DNA of 64,000 bases from Arenicola marina. Its lineage: Eukaryota > Annelida > Polychaeta > Arenicolidae. Shown piece after piece: positions 37,501 to 44,119 of this stretch. Where the stretch lies: assembly GCA_964019135.1 (NCBI GenBank), contig OZ025255.1:9176001-9240000 (forward strand), written 5' to 3'. The stretch's first letter is position 1, and each line of letters starts with the position of its first letter. Made by a program: the position numbers and the translations under genes. The notes beneath the pieces were generated by a model. That model did not search any database. It was not told the DNA's origin and saw only the letters and a list, made by a program, of their open reading frames with translations.

Positions 37501-40500
37501 CGGCTTTTTTAAGGCATGGCGTTACGTATTTAGCATAAATAATGAAGATAAACTAGACGATTTCGTCACCAGACATGCCGTCGACTCAAGATCTATAATA
37601 AGGTCCATGATGTAGTACACCAAATGAATGTCTGTGACAGACCACATAGGCCCTCGGGTCTCCAATTAGCTCGTAAACACGCGTAAAAATCCGCGCCTGA
37701 CCTACGCTGACAAACATCTCACATCTCATTATGTCATAAACCACGGGTATTTTTGGGGGCTTCCATGTATTCAATACGAGTCTCAAAGAGATATGGCGGC
37801 TCCCTACGGTGACGTGACAGTCTAGCAATAAATTAAGGGATTTCCCGCAGTGTCGTACTGTGTTTTCCCGCGTTGATACCTTTATGTATGTACTGTATAT
37901 ATTCTTTGTGAACTGAGCAAAAACAATTGACAAAAATGAAAATAAAAAATTAGGAAAATTTCAGTTAGCAAATTCAACATTGGACACTGGTCTTCCAGCC
38001 CCCTACTGTGTATATCTTAGATATGGATCCATGGCGGTTCAACAAAATGTAAACAAATAAGTTGTAGATAATAAGCGATAAACTGAACTAGAAATTAACT
38101 GGACAATTAGCAAGATTAAATCTGGAGCAATGAGTGGGCAATGTAATTAAACTGCGCTACACTAACCTCCTGGGACAGTCCTATGGTCAGCATTATCTCT
38201 TCAAAGCGGTGGAACCGCTTCCGGCATAGCTCTTCGTCCTCCGCTCCGTCGAAGACTGATCCCAGACTCGGGTCCTGGAGTATCCTGAAGACAAGGCGAG
38301 GCGAAGTGATTAAAGAAAGTCTTTACACGAAGAGAAATGTTGGCATGCGACTAATCGCGTATTTGAGGCGATGGCGATGGCGATGGCGATGGGGATGGCG
38401 ATAGCGATGGCGATGGCATTGACCCTACCTGTAGACGTGAGGCTCGGTCAGGCCGAAGACGCTCCTCTTCTCGGCCGGCAGACCCGCCGCGAAGGCCCGG
38501 AAGAAGTGGAAGTTCCGGTCACCGGGCCGCTGCTGCACGACACGTGACTTCTCCAGCATGTACACGTGGATCTTGGCTGCGGACGGACACGTGACCCATT
38601 AATACAGCATCACGGCTCAACAACGGCAACTTCAATACTCTCATTATTATTAAGGGCATTATCACCTTCATGAAGATAATTATCACCAACATGTACCAGT
38701 AGGGTCATTACCATATGTCAGTAAGGATATTATCATTAAGGTCATTATCATTTAGGGTATTATCAGTAAGGTCATTATCATTAAGCTCTTTATCATTAAG
38801 GTTATTACCACTAAGGTCATTATCATTAAGGTCATTTTCATTAAGGTCATTATCATAAAGGTCATTATCATTAAGGTCATTATCATTAAGGTCATTATCC
38901 TATCATTGAGGCCATTATCAATAAGGCTATTATCATTAATATCAATGCGATTTAAGATCATTTTCATTAATGTCCTTATCCTTAAAAGGTATCAATGAGG
39001 TCATTAACACGTTAACACATGTCGTTAAGGTCATGATCGTTACTATGTATCATTAACAGGGTTCAGAAGAATTTTGTTTGATCACATGTGGGAGTAGATT
39101 GTTAGTTACTGAAAAAGGAGTATTCCTAGTGATTAGTATCGCAACAGTTGGTCAGCCGTCGCAAAGTCTTTGTGTGAACGTGTCAGTAGTACTGAGTAGC
39201 CACGTACCTCCCTGCAGCGTGTGGTCCCGACCGAAGTGAAGCTCCAGGTATTTGCCGAAGCGGCTGCTGTTCTCGTTAAGCACGGTTGTCGCATTTCCCA
39301 ATGCCTCCAGTAACGGATTTGTCTGACCAAAGAGGAAACACTCAAATACAATAGTTTGAATTCACCCGAGAGTAGAACAAACACCAACCTTAGCCGTTTA
39401 CCCGCTTACATTCCTGTTGTGACTTGTACTGCTCAAATATTAGATGTGTTTGGGGGGGGGGGGGTAATATATTGAAGAAATGTGATGGCGTCCTTGCTGA
39501 TTGTGAAAGGGAATGAAAATTACATCACAAAGGATCACCTCCGGATCTAAAATTCGCAAAATCTGAAACCTGGCGAGGAGGAAGGGGGGGAGGGGGGGGG
39601 GGGGTGATTCCATAAGGCAGGAGGAGGGGGCACGTTTCTTACTTCTAATATCAACAGGGCCATATTGATTTAAAGATATATGGGTCGTGGGTGCATCAAA
39701 TACTGATTATGGCTCTGAAAAAAGCAAGAACACAAAAGCACGCCACATGTATGCGGTCGACGTCACGTGATGACATCACGGCAAGGTAGGCACATTTCTG
39801 AGATCAGCAAAGTTGCGTAAACAAAGCTGTTATAACATCGTAGTTTGCCATACAATTTCAAGGACAAGAGCTACAAGTGTTTAGCACTAGTGGCATTAAG
39901 CACCGACATCTCGCCCAAGTCTCTTCACCCGACTCTGTGACTGGAATAGCGGGGCATTGTGTGTACAGCATCTTCACGGACACAAGTTTGTTTATCATGA
40001 CTTCGACCAAGGTCCCGGTCCCGCGCAGCGCACAGCAGTAAGGAACTCTCAACACGTATCTACGGGAGATCCCGGCTAACTATAAAATAACCACAAAAGC
40101 GAACTTCTGAAGGTCAGTCGACAAGTGTAAGACATCATTGACTGTCGATGCATTGATAAACAAAGGGCTTCAGGTGGACTTTATACTGTGTGACAGGAGA
40201 TTTATGCGAAGTTAGTCATATGAAACGTCTCCAAAGGGTAGCAATGTAAGCCGAGGGCGGCCGCGGGTTCAACTAAAGTTAGAACAACATGCCTGACGTA
40301 TCGTAAGCACTACTCTATTCCCAAGGTAAATTTAAGCTTACAAAAATCCCATTGAATCGGGCTGGTTATGATTGCATATTATCGTTGTGTGCAGTCAACG
40401 CACAATTTGAACAGTGTGTCATTTGGCTCACACCTTGACTGATTAACACTGATTGATCGGTGGTCGCATGCGTCCCGGGGGCTTCCAGGGTGGATGTCCG

Positions 40501-43500
40501 CTTCCCATCATTTCAAAGCCAAATTCCGTAGCCCGTATAGTTCAATGCTGCCATCTACTGTCCCAACCATTCAAAATAATCCGACAGACGTTTGTACTTG
40601 TTAGGCATAGGCAATAATTCCTCCGCCAGCTATTTATAATATGTATTGGTATCATATACGCCCAAGGCCCTTGGTCCATACGTTTGACAACTAAACCCCA
40701 TCAGGTAATGTTTGCATGTAGTTTCTACGGAATTCGGCACCTTTCGTCATCCTAAATTTCCTCACCTTTACAATGTTCTCCTTGAGGTTGAGTGGACGGC
40801 TGCCGGCCAGGAACGCCAGTTGTTTCAGAATCCCATCGGCGTTCTTGGTCTTCCCAGCGCCGGACTCGCCGCTCACCAGGATCGTCTGGTTGACACCGCT
40901 TGTGCGCATGCGCTGGAGCGCGCGGTCCGCCACGCCGTAGATGTGAGGCGGCCGGTCGCTGCGCACGCACACACCCGAGTACTTCCGCTGATGCTGCGTA
41001 ATTATAATTACAAACAATTGCATTCAATTACAGGTTTACTATTGCATGTAAAATATTATACAAATATATTTATTTCGAATTAGACTAATTCATTGGTCTA
41101 CAAGCAAATACAAATACTAGGAATTGCCTTATACACAACTTATATTGACCGGCATAGGAAGTAGACGTTTACAAGATATAGCACTTGGATAACATTGATT
41201 ATTGATTTTGTTATTGATACGTAAAGTAATATGATAATTTAATTGATATCAGTATTCTGTGTAAAACGCAAAAGCAACGCGTCGGTCGGACTTAAAACGT
41301 AAAATACTAAAATACTAAACACAAAAACGTTGGACAAAAGTGTTGCTTATCGGTTTCTTATTTTGTGAGCATATCGGACGGAATCTGCCAGAACTAGTGA
41401 AATCCGGAAGTCGGATTGACGGTAGAGACGGAGAAGGGTTTCACTAGTCGACCGCCATATAAAGGGTAGCAAGAGAATACCCCTATTTGAATCGCGAATC
41501 CCCAACAATTAGGGAGAGTAATATCAAATCCCCAACAATTAGGGAGAGTAATATCAAATCCCCAACAATTAGGGAGAGTAATATCAAATCCCCAAGAATT
41601 AGGGAGAGCAATATCGAATGTCCAAGATGAAAACTGACTAAGACCGGGCGCGGAAAAAAAAACATAAATGTGATATCGCGAATATCGAGGAATTCACAAA
41701 CTGCGATAATGGAGAGCGGTGAATAGGGAAAGGGTCTTCGCGTTGAACCAGGAATTATACGGATAACGATCCCCAAAAATTGGCAACAACCAATTGCGAA
41801 TCTCCCAGAATTTCTGGATGCCAATCACGGAGATCGGAAAAGGTGTTCCCTCCCCTCATATAACCACCCGTATCACGGTGTTTTCTGGCAGGGCCTCATA
41901 TTACATGGACATAATGATAACATCAGTATATGTTATTTGGTCACCAAGCCCTTAAGGGAGGAGTTGGTTCTGAAGGGCGTTTTAACGTATGAAGCTCTCC
42001 GCCGCTTACTTCGAGATCATAAAGCGGGACTTCCTTGTTGGGGTTCAGAGATATCAGCACATCGCCAACGTATGTCTGAAATGATAGGAAAACTCTCATG
42101 AAAAAATTGGCAGCCATATAACATGCACGTCAGGCCACCAGACGAGACATACATACATACGAGACCATTGTGTTACTACGAGACCTACACCCCGGGCGGT
42201 CTCATCCCAGTGAGAAGTACTTCGTCATTTACGACCGAAGATTCGTTTTGCTCGGCATGACTCGGCTTGCTATGGGGAAGTTACTTATACTATACTATAG
42301 GAGAAAGTGTCACAGATATATTTCACACAGACTGTGCAACAAAAATAAGTGATACACACTACAGAAAGAATTATAATTAATAACGATTACACATTGAGTT
42401 TAAATTGATAAAAAAAGATTTCATGAGTTACAATTGATAAAAATATTTGACGAGTTACAATTCATACAAATATTTGACGAGTTACAATTGATAAAAATAT
42501 ATAAGTACCTTTTTTTTTACGCGTTACAATTGATGAAGAATTGTTTACGAGTTGCGACTGATAAAAAGCATATAACGACATGCCCTTGATCATGAACATA
42601 TATCATAGATACCATAATACCGTGATATCAAACTGACTGATGATAAAGCATTGTTGACACGAAAGCTGGATCGAGAAACAAGCAATGAAATGTACGCGGT
42701 GCTAAATATGAAACAAAAGAAACGGACACCAGAAGAAAGCCACGGTCCCATGCATTCGGGCCAACACGATGAGCGCGAAGCAGGACAGGAATACAACAGA
42801 ACAGAGGGCAAGAACGAGATTTGTATACCCGAGTCGCAGGAAGTGAGCAGTTATCGGAAAAGCCCAGAGGGGGGAGGGAGCTATGAAATCAGAGACAAGA
42901 CACATGAGAACAAAAGACGACTTAGGGCGTGATCGATTCGCCTCTTCCAAAGTCTACCTCTTCCGGAAGAGTGCATGCAGTACGATCGTTTTGCCTCTTC
43001 TATTCCGAGAAGACCTCTTCTGCTCTTCCACCCAGGTAGGTGGAAGAGAGAAGAGGTAGATGCTATTCCAAGATGGCGGAATCTGACTATGCAATATGCG
43101 CTCAGTGTCACCAAATAGGTTTAAGGGGGAAATACATGAATGAAACAACGAATAAAATTATGTGAAACCTATATGTAAGACCTTATCTTGTTATTTGAAA
43201 CACATGTGCGGGGTACATGAGGGCTTACATATGTAGTTAACCATGTATCTGACTGTTAATGTTGGGCGATAATATATGGAAGTGGGCGATATGTTGTGAG
43301 CAATTAGTGAGTTTCCCCTCGCCCTATTGAAACTACTCTTCCAACTCGTCACACGCGATCGATTCATCGCTCATATTCTCTATTCTTGGATGAGCTATTC
43401 TCTGCCTGGAAGAGTTGAATCGATTAGACTCTTAGTATAACCGAAGAGATGGTGGAAGAGAGGGGTGGGGGTAGTGCGAAAGAGAACAAGAAGAAAACAC

Positions 43501-44089
43501 GGACGCAGATACAAAGATTAAACTCATTGACATTTTAGAAAGAGCAAATACATAGATAAAGAAACATAAAGCGAAAAAGTGAAATAAAAAGGAAAATTCG
43601 TCGGAGTAAGACACAACATTGTGTGTATTTTCAAACAGTGTTCATTTAATGTGCATGGTTTCCAAAGAATGCGTGAGAGGTAAATGTAATATGTAAATGT
43701 GATATTAAGTATGCCAAATCCACCAGCACATAGCGACAATTATCAAATAAGTATATGGACAACATCTGTCAGATCTAGATGTATCCCTAGCGGAAGTGAA
43801 CGCGTTTTTACATGTCAAATGCATGGCTGCAATACGCTCACAACTATTTGGATCGCAATAAATGATTTTACAACAACAAAATTATAGTAATAGAAATAAT
43901 ACACATGTAAAAGATCAACGGCGGGCAGGCGGAGTTACTTACATAGATTTGTTCTTTGGCGTATCTCTGCCGCAGTACCTCGACCAAAGCCTCCTCATTG
44001 AGGTGGTCTAGCTGGGAGAGGTCATCCACTCCTTGCACCTCCATCTGCAACATCGAGCGCTTCCGGTCTCCCTGCACGTTGCGCGCCAT
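11181..44089 (-). CDS. Myosin-motor chitin synthase, 28 coding exons
   Basis: The product is a membrane chitin synthase (GT2 family, UDP-GlcNAc to chitin) fused to an N-terminal myosin motor, as known in molluscs and lancelets. I joined 28 exons by hand; every border is GT-AG, phases agree throughout, and the result is 2,525 codons without a stop. The start ATG at 44089 has a strong context (ACCATGG) and an in-frame TAG ten codons upstream. Motor marks: P-loop GESGAGKT (113-120), switch [10 protein letters not shown] (163-171), switch II DMSGFE (397-402), IQ-like helix near 700-716. Synthase marks: [12 protein letters not shown] (exon 25), ALDGDVDF (about 1630-1637), EDRW (1736-1739), QRRRW (1773-1777), SWGTRE (1955-1960). 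Many membrane segments flank the catalytic core. Proposed role: the motor binds actin and positions the enzyme at the cell surface, which is inference from the family. The gene looks intact. UTRs cannot be placed, and no AATAAA lies in the first 1.4 kb after the stop. Confidence 0.93.
13556..13927 (-). other. Intron 27
   Basis: A 372-bp intron with GT-AG ends; nothing recognised inside. Confidence 0.85.
13928..14128 (-). CDS. Exon 27: GT2 core
   Basis: Residues about 1668-1735: [20 protein letters not shown], then [16 protein letters not shown]. The E-YA-GHW and CSPGCFSL-R blocks are conserved in the acceptor side of chitin synthases. Acceptor CCAG|GCCC, donor CAGG|GTACGA; phase 1 both sides. 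Confidence 0.96.
14356..14487 (+). mobile_element. SINE body fragment in intron 26
   Basis: It carries GTCCTTCTTCGCAAAGAGTA, ACGCGATATGACCAAAAGTG and the tail AATATACAACCAACCAACCA. The tRNA-like head is missing. It lies in antisense to the host gene. Confidence 0.8.
14623..14758 (-). CDS. Exon 26: GT2 core with DGD motif
   Basis: Residues 1623-1668: [20 protein letters not shown] and [11 protein letters not shown]. The DGD aspartates bind the metal-UDP part of the donor in GT2 enzymes. Acceptor CCCAG|GCC, donor TCCG|GTGAGT; phase 0 in, 1 out. Confidence 0.96.
14759..15337 (-). other. Intron 25
   Basis: A 579-bp intron. It holds a G-run near 14774 and an A/T-rich stretch at 15160-15325 made of AAATAA-type simple sequence; no gene. 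Confidence 0.8.
15338..15653 (-). CDS. Exon 25: GT2 catalytic core
   Basis: Residues about 1517-1622: [20 protein letters not shown] then [19 protein letters not shown], a block nearly invariant in animal chitin synthases that helps bind UDP-GlcNAc. Ends [11 protein letters not shown]. Acceptor CCAG|CTCC, donor CAAG|GTGAGA; phase 2 in, 0 out. Confidence 0.96.
15870..16175 (-). mobile_element. LINE 3' end fragment in intron 24
   Basis: On the minus strand a short frame reads [18 protein letters not shown] and ends [14 protein letters not shown] and a stop, matching the C-terminus of LINE ORF2 proteins. AATAAACTG and an (ATT)n tail follow (15876-15905). Same sense as the host gene. Strongly 5'-truncated, about 300 bp. 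Confidence 0.75.
16298..16400 (-). CDS. Exon 24: chitin synthase catalytic region
   Basis: Residues about 1483-1517: HILFDDAM, then [17 protein letters not shown]. Acceptor GCAG|CTCAC, donor CCAG|GTGAGT; phase 1 in, 2 out. An 18-bp array in the upstream intron is partly complementary to this exon. Confidence 0.92.
16401..16720. repeat. 18-bp minisatellite in intron 23
   Basis: About 17 degenerate units like TGACGACATGACACTTAG. The array begins right at the acceptor of exon 24. Units on the plus strand resemble the minus-strand (coding) sequence of exon 24. Confidence 0.85.
16927..17003 (-). CDS. Exon 23: chitin synthase catalytic region
   Basis: Residues about 1457-1483: [20 protein letters not shown] then DYYEFE. 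It follows the SIFR motif as in animal chitin synthases. Acceptor TTCAG|GATG, donor GAAA|GTAAGT; phase 2 in, 1 out. Confidence 0.92.
17140..18370. repeat. 15/30-bp minisatellite filling intron 22
   Basis: Alternating blocks of the GACCTGTACGATATAAGC and CTGTACTATATA type cover most of the 1.4-kb intron. A 305-bp block at 17399-17703 is repeated directly at 17704-18008. Confidence 0.9.
18402..18782 (-). CDS. Exon 22: entry to the catalytic domain
   Basis: Residues about 1330-1457: [20 protein letters not shown], a hydrophilic insert, then [20 protein letters not shown] and SIFR. CATMWHE-- EM-Q-LKS is diagnostic for metazoan chitin synthases. Acceptor CACAG|ATTG, donor TCCG|GTAGGT; phase 2 both sides. 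Confidence 0.95.
18783..19381 (-). other. Intron 21
   Basis: A 599-bp intron. TCAAGGTCA lies near 18795, next to the exon 22 acceptor. A 69-codon open frame on the plus strand (19147-19356) has no recognisable domain; nothing else. Confidence 0.75.
19382..20499 (-). CDS. Exon 21: chitin synthase membrane domain
   Basis: Residues 958-1330. About eight hydrophobic helices with short loops, one loop with Asp/Thr-rich sequence and NGT/NMT sequons. It ends [13 protein letters not shown] at donor ACAT|GTAAGT. The acceptor TTTAG|ATC lies about 12 bases from a 37-bp intronic minisatellite. Phase 0 in, 2 out. Confidence 0.94.
20511..20895. repeat. 37-bp minisatellite in intron 20
   Basis: About ten units of the type AGCAAGCAGGTCAACTCTCA then GTCTGTCTGGATCACAC. 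The array starts 12 bases from the exon 21 acceptor; the acceptor TTTAG seems to be made from a modified unit end. Confidence 0.9.
21107..21277 (-). CDS. Exon 20: chitin synthase N-terminal membrane domain
   Basis: Residues 901-957: [20 protein letters not shown] then [15 protein letters not shown] and HPWPS. RN-L-T-L-----PHG--FL resembles animal chitin synthases. Acceptor CTAG|CCA, donor TGCG|GTAAGT; phase 0 both sides. Confidence 0.88.
21555..21768 (-). CDS. Exon 19: first membrane segment of chitin synthase
   Basis: Residues about 829-900: [13 protein letters not shown], then [18 protein letters not shown], a clear transmembrane helix. W--FR--P is common at the start of metazoan chitin synthase domains. 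Acceptor GCAG|CTTC, donor ACTG|GTAATA; phase 2 in, 0 out. Confidence 0.9.
21769..22470 (-). other. Intron 18
   Basis: A 702-bp intron with a C-run near 22072; no recognised element. Confidence 0.75.
22471..22793 (-). CDS. Exon 18: Ala/Ser-rich linker between motor and synthase
   Basis: Residues 722-829. It begins [14 protein letters not shown], continues with an Ala/Ser/Thr/Val-rich low-complexity stretch and ends with an acidic segment ([20 protein letters not shown]). No domain is recognised; probably a flexible cytoplasmic tether. Acceptor ACAG|ACG, donor ACAG|GTATGA; phase 0 in, 2 out. Confidence 0.87.
22850..23110. repeat. 17-bp minisatellite in intron 17
   Basis: About 15 units of TAATGACACAATGGTAG with A/G and T/C variants, decaying into looser ATGACA sequence up to about 23240. 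Confidence 0.9.
23323..23457 (-). CDS. Exon 17: lever helix, IQ-like motif
   Basis: Residues 677-721: [15 protein letters not shown], then [20 protein letters not shown]. The basic helix is IQ-like (I at 1, R and Y in the later positions) but lacks the central Gln, so calmodulin or light-chain binding is uncertain. Acceptor GCCAG|GTG, donor GAAG|GTGAGG; phase 0 both sides. Confidence 0.9.
23458..23898 (-). other. Intron 16
   Basis: A 441-bp intron with GT-AG ends; nothing recognised. Confidence 0.75.
23899..24007 (-). CDS. Exon 16: myosin converter end
   Basis: Residues about 640-676: SFGAILLWG, then [20 protein letters not shown], then K. It corresponds to the converter up to the GKTKVF-like motif, completed by VFLKEW in exon 17. 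Acceptor CTCAG|TTTC, donor AAAG|GTAACG; phase 2 in, 0 out. Confidence 0.88.
24171..24320 (-). CDS. Exon 15: myosin converter region
   Basis: Residues about 590-640: [15 protein letters not shown], then [20 protein letters not shown], the SH helix and converter start. The canonical RCIKPN has Ala for Pro here. Acceptor ACTAG|GTGC, donor GAAG|GTTGGT; phase 2 both sides. Confidence 0.94.
24321..26433 (-). other. Intron 14
   Basis: A 2.1-kb intron. It has a C-run at 24539-24552 and an imperfect repeat of about 53 bp at 25455-25625 built on GAGTAACCCTGGTAAC. The rest shows no gene or known element. Confidence 0.7.
25455..25625. repeat. Imperfect repeat of about 53 bp, three to four copies
   Basis: Phrases like GAGTAACCCTGGTAAC followed by GGTAGG-type sequence and TTATGA or CATGA recur. 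Copies are well diverged. Confidence 0.6.
26434..26489 (-). CDS. Exon 14: myosin motor
   Basis: Residues 572-590: [18 protein letters not shown], the segment leading to the RCIKPN motif. Acceptor TGCAG|ACT, donor TCAG|GTAAGT; phase 0 in, 2 out, 56 bp. Confidence 0.92.
26779..26803 (-). CDS. Exon 13: 25-nt microexon
   Basis: This exon adds RTVGQDFK between exons 12 and 14 and is needed for the phase to close (2 in, 0 out). T-V-F is the usual sequence at this place in myosins (TVGSQFK-like). Acceptor CGCAG|GCGAACC, donor AAG|GTAAGG. Too short for ORF finding; placed by homology and phase. Confidence 0.85.
26803..26907. repeat. 50-bp duplication at the exon 13 acceptor
   Basis: CCTGCGAACCCCTGAGCTGT and the following bases to GTAAGTAACTT occur at 26803 and again at 26853, period 50. 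On the minus strand each copy ends GGGGTTCGCAGG, so the acceptor of the microexon is duplicated. Confidence 0.9.
26908..26969 (+). mobile_element. SINE 3' fragment in intron 12
   Basis: TTGACGCGATATGACTAAAA then AATATACAACCAACCAACCA: the 3' end and tail of the same SINE as at 51429. It directly adjoins the 50-bp duplication. Confidence 0.8.
26970..28063 (-). other. Intron 12, remainder
   Basis: No gene. G/C-homopolymer-rich patches near 27210 and 27550. Confidence 0.6.
28064..28208. mobile_element. Short fold-back element with GGCGGA ends, copy 2
   Basis: Left end GGCGGACTCAGG, right end GATCCGCC in reverse orientation, about 145 bp, with a G/C-rich interior. Member of the family described at 55147-55468. 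It ends about 85 bases from the exon 12 donor. Confidence 0.5.
28293..28423 (-). CDS. Exon 12: myosin motor
   Basis: Residues 520-563: [20 protein letters not shown], the conserved block before loop 2. Acceptor ATCAG|GTG, donor GCAG|GTACCT; phase 0 in, 2 out. Confidence 0.93.
28580..28870. repeat. AT-rich simple repeat in intron 11
   Basis: AATAATAAT and AATTATTATT sequence with interspersed GTTAGTAATAATAA phrases. Confidence 0.8.
28927..28998 (+). repeat. tRNA-like A-box/B-box stretch (possible SINE head)
   Basis: GTGGCCTAGGGGCTA resembles an A box and GGTTCGAGCC a B box about 60 bases later. No cloverleaf could be drawn by eye, so a decayed tRNA-derived element is likelier than a tRNA gene. 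Confidence 0.3.
29127..29303 (-). CDS. Exon 11: myosin motor
   Basis: Residues 461-519: [19 protein letters not shown] and FGIVHYAGR, matching LLDEE-R-P-D and F-I-HYAG-V of myosins. Acceptor GCCAG|GGT, donor CAGG|GTAAGT; phase 0 both sides. Confidence 0.93.
29304..30076 (-). other. Intron 10, most of it
   Basis: No gene. Near 29574-29625 a phrase CCGCCTGGCGAGTAT is present twice about 33 bases apart. Confidence 0.55.
30077..30190 (+). mobile_element. Diverged SINE fragment near exon 10
   Basis: CGTAAAGAGTAGAATGTTAC, ACATGGCTCCTCTCTACC and CTCGCGATATGACC are a decayed match to the SINE body. It ends about 45 bases from the exon 10 donor. Older than the other copies. Confidence 0.6.
30235..30451 (-). 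CDS. Exon 10: myosin switch II and relay helix
   Basis: Residues about 388-460. It carries switch II as [13 protein letters not shown] and the relay region [20 protein letters not shown]. Classic myosins have DI-GFE here; DMSGFE keeps the D, G, F and E. Acceptor TGCAG|GG, donor CTG|GTCAGT; phase 2 in, 0 out. Confidence 0.95.
30610..30767. repeat. Imperfect GGTTACCTGG repeat filling intron 9
   Basis: Phrases such as GTCAGTGGTTACCTGG recur about seven times at irregular spacing of 18-27 bp, running up to the exon 9 donor. Confidence 0.75.
30768..30918 (-). CDS. Exon 9: myosin motor, DALAK helix
   Basis: Residues about 338-388: [20 protein letters not shown] then [15 protein letters not shown]. 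The residue 16 before DALAK (the TEDS-rule site) is Glu343, a fixed negative charge in this family rule. Acceptor CCAG|ACC, donor CCAG|GTAAAC; phase 1 in, 2 out. Confidence 0.95.
30960..31690. repeat. 28-bp minisatellite carrying CACGTG palindromes
   Basis: About 26 units of the type AATGATCACGTGACCGAGCT then TAATGAGG, in intron 8. About 24 keep a perfect CACGTG, most as TCACGTGA. A three-unit (84-bp) higher-order block repeats about four times at 31216-31500. Confidence 0.95.
31836..31922. repeat. Short AATATAAAGATGGC repeat
   Basis: Six or seven units of about 15 bp (GATGGCAATATAAA) between the two large arrays of intron 8. Confidence 0.85.
31965..35585. repeat. 127-bp minisatellite derived from exon 8 and its donor site
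   Basis: About 28 units of 127 bp lie directly downstream of exon 8. On the minus strand each holds [12 protein letters not shown] coding sequence (GACACGTTACAGCCGGCACT onward) fused to the donor CACG|GTGAGTTACC, then a G/C-skewed spacer. The exon-like part matches exon 8 at 35586-35625 with few changes. Most units are identical in length; one is 2 bp short and the leftmost is about 8-9 bp shorter. The unit length leaves a one-base frame shift per copy. Confidence 0.95.
35586..35651 (-). CDS. Exon 8: short motor exon, source of the intron-8 minisatellite
   Basis: Residues about 316-338: [20 protein letters not shown] then FH. It matches the myosin segment with a leucine-rich helix and ALTT. 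Acceptor GGCAG|CTGC at 35652-35653, donor CACG|GTGAGT; phase 1 both sides, 66 bp. The last 40 or so bases plus the donor are repeated about 28 times in the intron just downstream. Confidence 0.9.
35652..36303 (-). other. Intron 7
   Basis: A 652-bp intron with C-rich stretches near 36170 and 36230-36300; no element recognised. Confidence 0.75.
36304..36427 (-). CDS. Exon 7: myosin motor
   Basis: Residues 275-316: [20 protein letters not shown], matching the IL-HLGN-F block of myosins. Acceptor ATAG|GAC, donor AATG|GTGAGT; phase 0 in, 1 out. Confidence 0.92.
36488..37062. repeat. 36-bp minisatellite in intron 6
   Basis: About 16 units, AAACTGTCCGCCCGTTACAA then AATGTCATCTTGTCGC. Unrelated in sequence to the 36-bp satellite at 1-4952. 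All frames that look open here come from the repeat. Confidence 0.95.
37063..38166 (-). other. Intron 6, remainder
   Basis: No gene or known element; short purine/pyrimidine runs only. Confidence 0.6.
38167..38284 (-). CDS. Exon 6: myosin motor
   Basis: Residues about 235-274, ending [16 protein letters not shown], the segment before the conserved strand near the actin-binding cleft. Acceptor TTCAG|GATA, donor GGAG|GTTAGT; phase 2 in, 0 out. Confidence 0.92.
38366..38418. repeat. GGCGAT hexamer repeat in intron 5
   Basis: About nine GCGATG units in a 144-bp intron, close to the exon 5 donor. Confidence 0.9.
38429..38576 (-). CDS. Exon 5: myosin motor
   Basis: Residues about 186-235: [20 protein letters not shown] then [13 protein letters not shown]. 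The stretch LLEKSRVV...GERNFHIFY is a hallmark of myosin heads. Acceptor GCAG|CC, donor ACAG|GTAGGG; phase 1 in, 2 out. Confidence 0.94.
38650..38990. repeat. 15-bp AAGGTCATTATCATT repeat in intron 4
   Basis: About 20 degenerate units; the central part (38730-38900) is most regular. Confidence 0.85.
39208..39322 (-). CDS. Exon 4: myosin switch I exon
   Basis: Residues 148-186 with [20 protein letters not shown] and FGKYLELHF, the canonical nucleotide-sensing switch I. Acceptor GTCAG|ACA, donor GGAG|GTACGT; phase 0 in, 1 out. Confidence 0.95.
39323..40765 (-). other. Intron 3
   Basis: A 1.4-kb intron with G-runs near 39450 and 39590; no gene, RNA or element recognised. Confidence 0.65.
40766..40993 (-). 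CDS. Exon 3: myosin P-loop exon
   Basis: Residues 72-147. It contains [12 protein letters not shown] and the ATP-binding P-loop GESGAGKT, followed by the helix [15 protein letters not shown]. Acceptor GCAG|CAT, donor AAAG|GTGAGG, phase 0 both sides. Confidence 0.95.
41490..41615. repeat. 30-bp tandem repeat in intron 2
   Basis: Four units of CCCCAACAATTAGGGAGAGT then AATATCAAAT. The rest of intron 2 (40994-42009) holds nothing I recognise. Confidence 0.9.
42010..42075 (-). CDS. Exon 2: myosin motor
   Basis: Residues 50-71, reading [20 protein letters not shown] then LE. This matches the conserved strand after the myosin entry helix. Acceptor TTCAG|ACA, donor GAA|GTAAGC, phase 0 both sides, 66 bp. 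Confidence 0.9.
42400..42570. repeat. 27-bp AT-rich repeat in intron 1
   Basis: Five or six degenerate units of the type GAGTTACAATTGATAAAAAT then ATTTGAC. Confidence 0.8.
42925..43431. mobile_element. Candidate PIF/Harbinger-like MITE in intron 1
   Basis: A 507-bp segment flanked by TTA on both sides (42922-42924, 43432-43434). Ends are an imperfect inverted repeat: GGGCGTGATCGATTCGCCTC on the left and GAGTCTAATCGATTCAACTC when the right end is reversed. The interior repeats CCTCTTCC motifs in both orientations. No coding. The TTA duplication fits PIF/Harbinger; the family is not confirmed. Confidence 0.6.
43943..44089 (-). CDS. Exon 1: myosin N-terminus with start codon
   Basis: Residues 1-49, from the ATG with strong Kozak context to donor TAT|GTAAGT, phase 0 out. 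It carries the motor entry motif [12 protein letters not shown] and RYAKEQIY, typical of the first helix of myosin heads. The in-frame TAG at 44117-44119 argues that no coding lies further upstream without an intron. Confidence 0.9.
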
Positions 44090-44116
44090 GGTGCGTGGTG
44101 CCCGGACTTGGGGACG

Positions 44117-44119
44117 CTA
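44117..44119 (-). other. In-frame upstream stop fixing the start codon
   Basis: TAG lies ten codons upstream of the ATG at 44089 in the same frame. With ACCATGG around the ATG, this supports 44089 as the true start rather than an internal methionine. Confidence 0.75.

Noticed and set aside
42651-42932. 93-codon plus-strand frame in intron 1 as a nested gene
   Set aside because: Hydrophilic, no recognisable domain, no splice or start context beyond chance, and it overlaps the MITE border.
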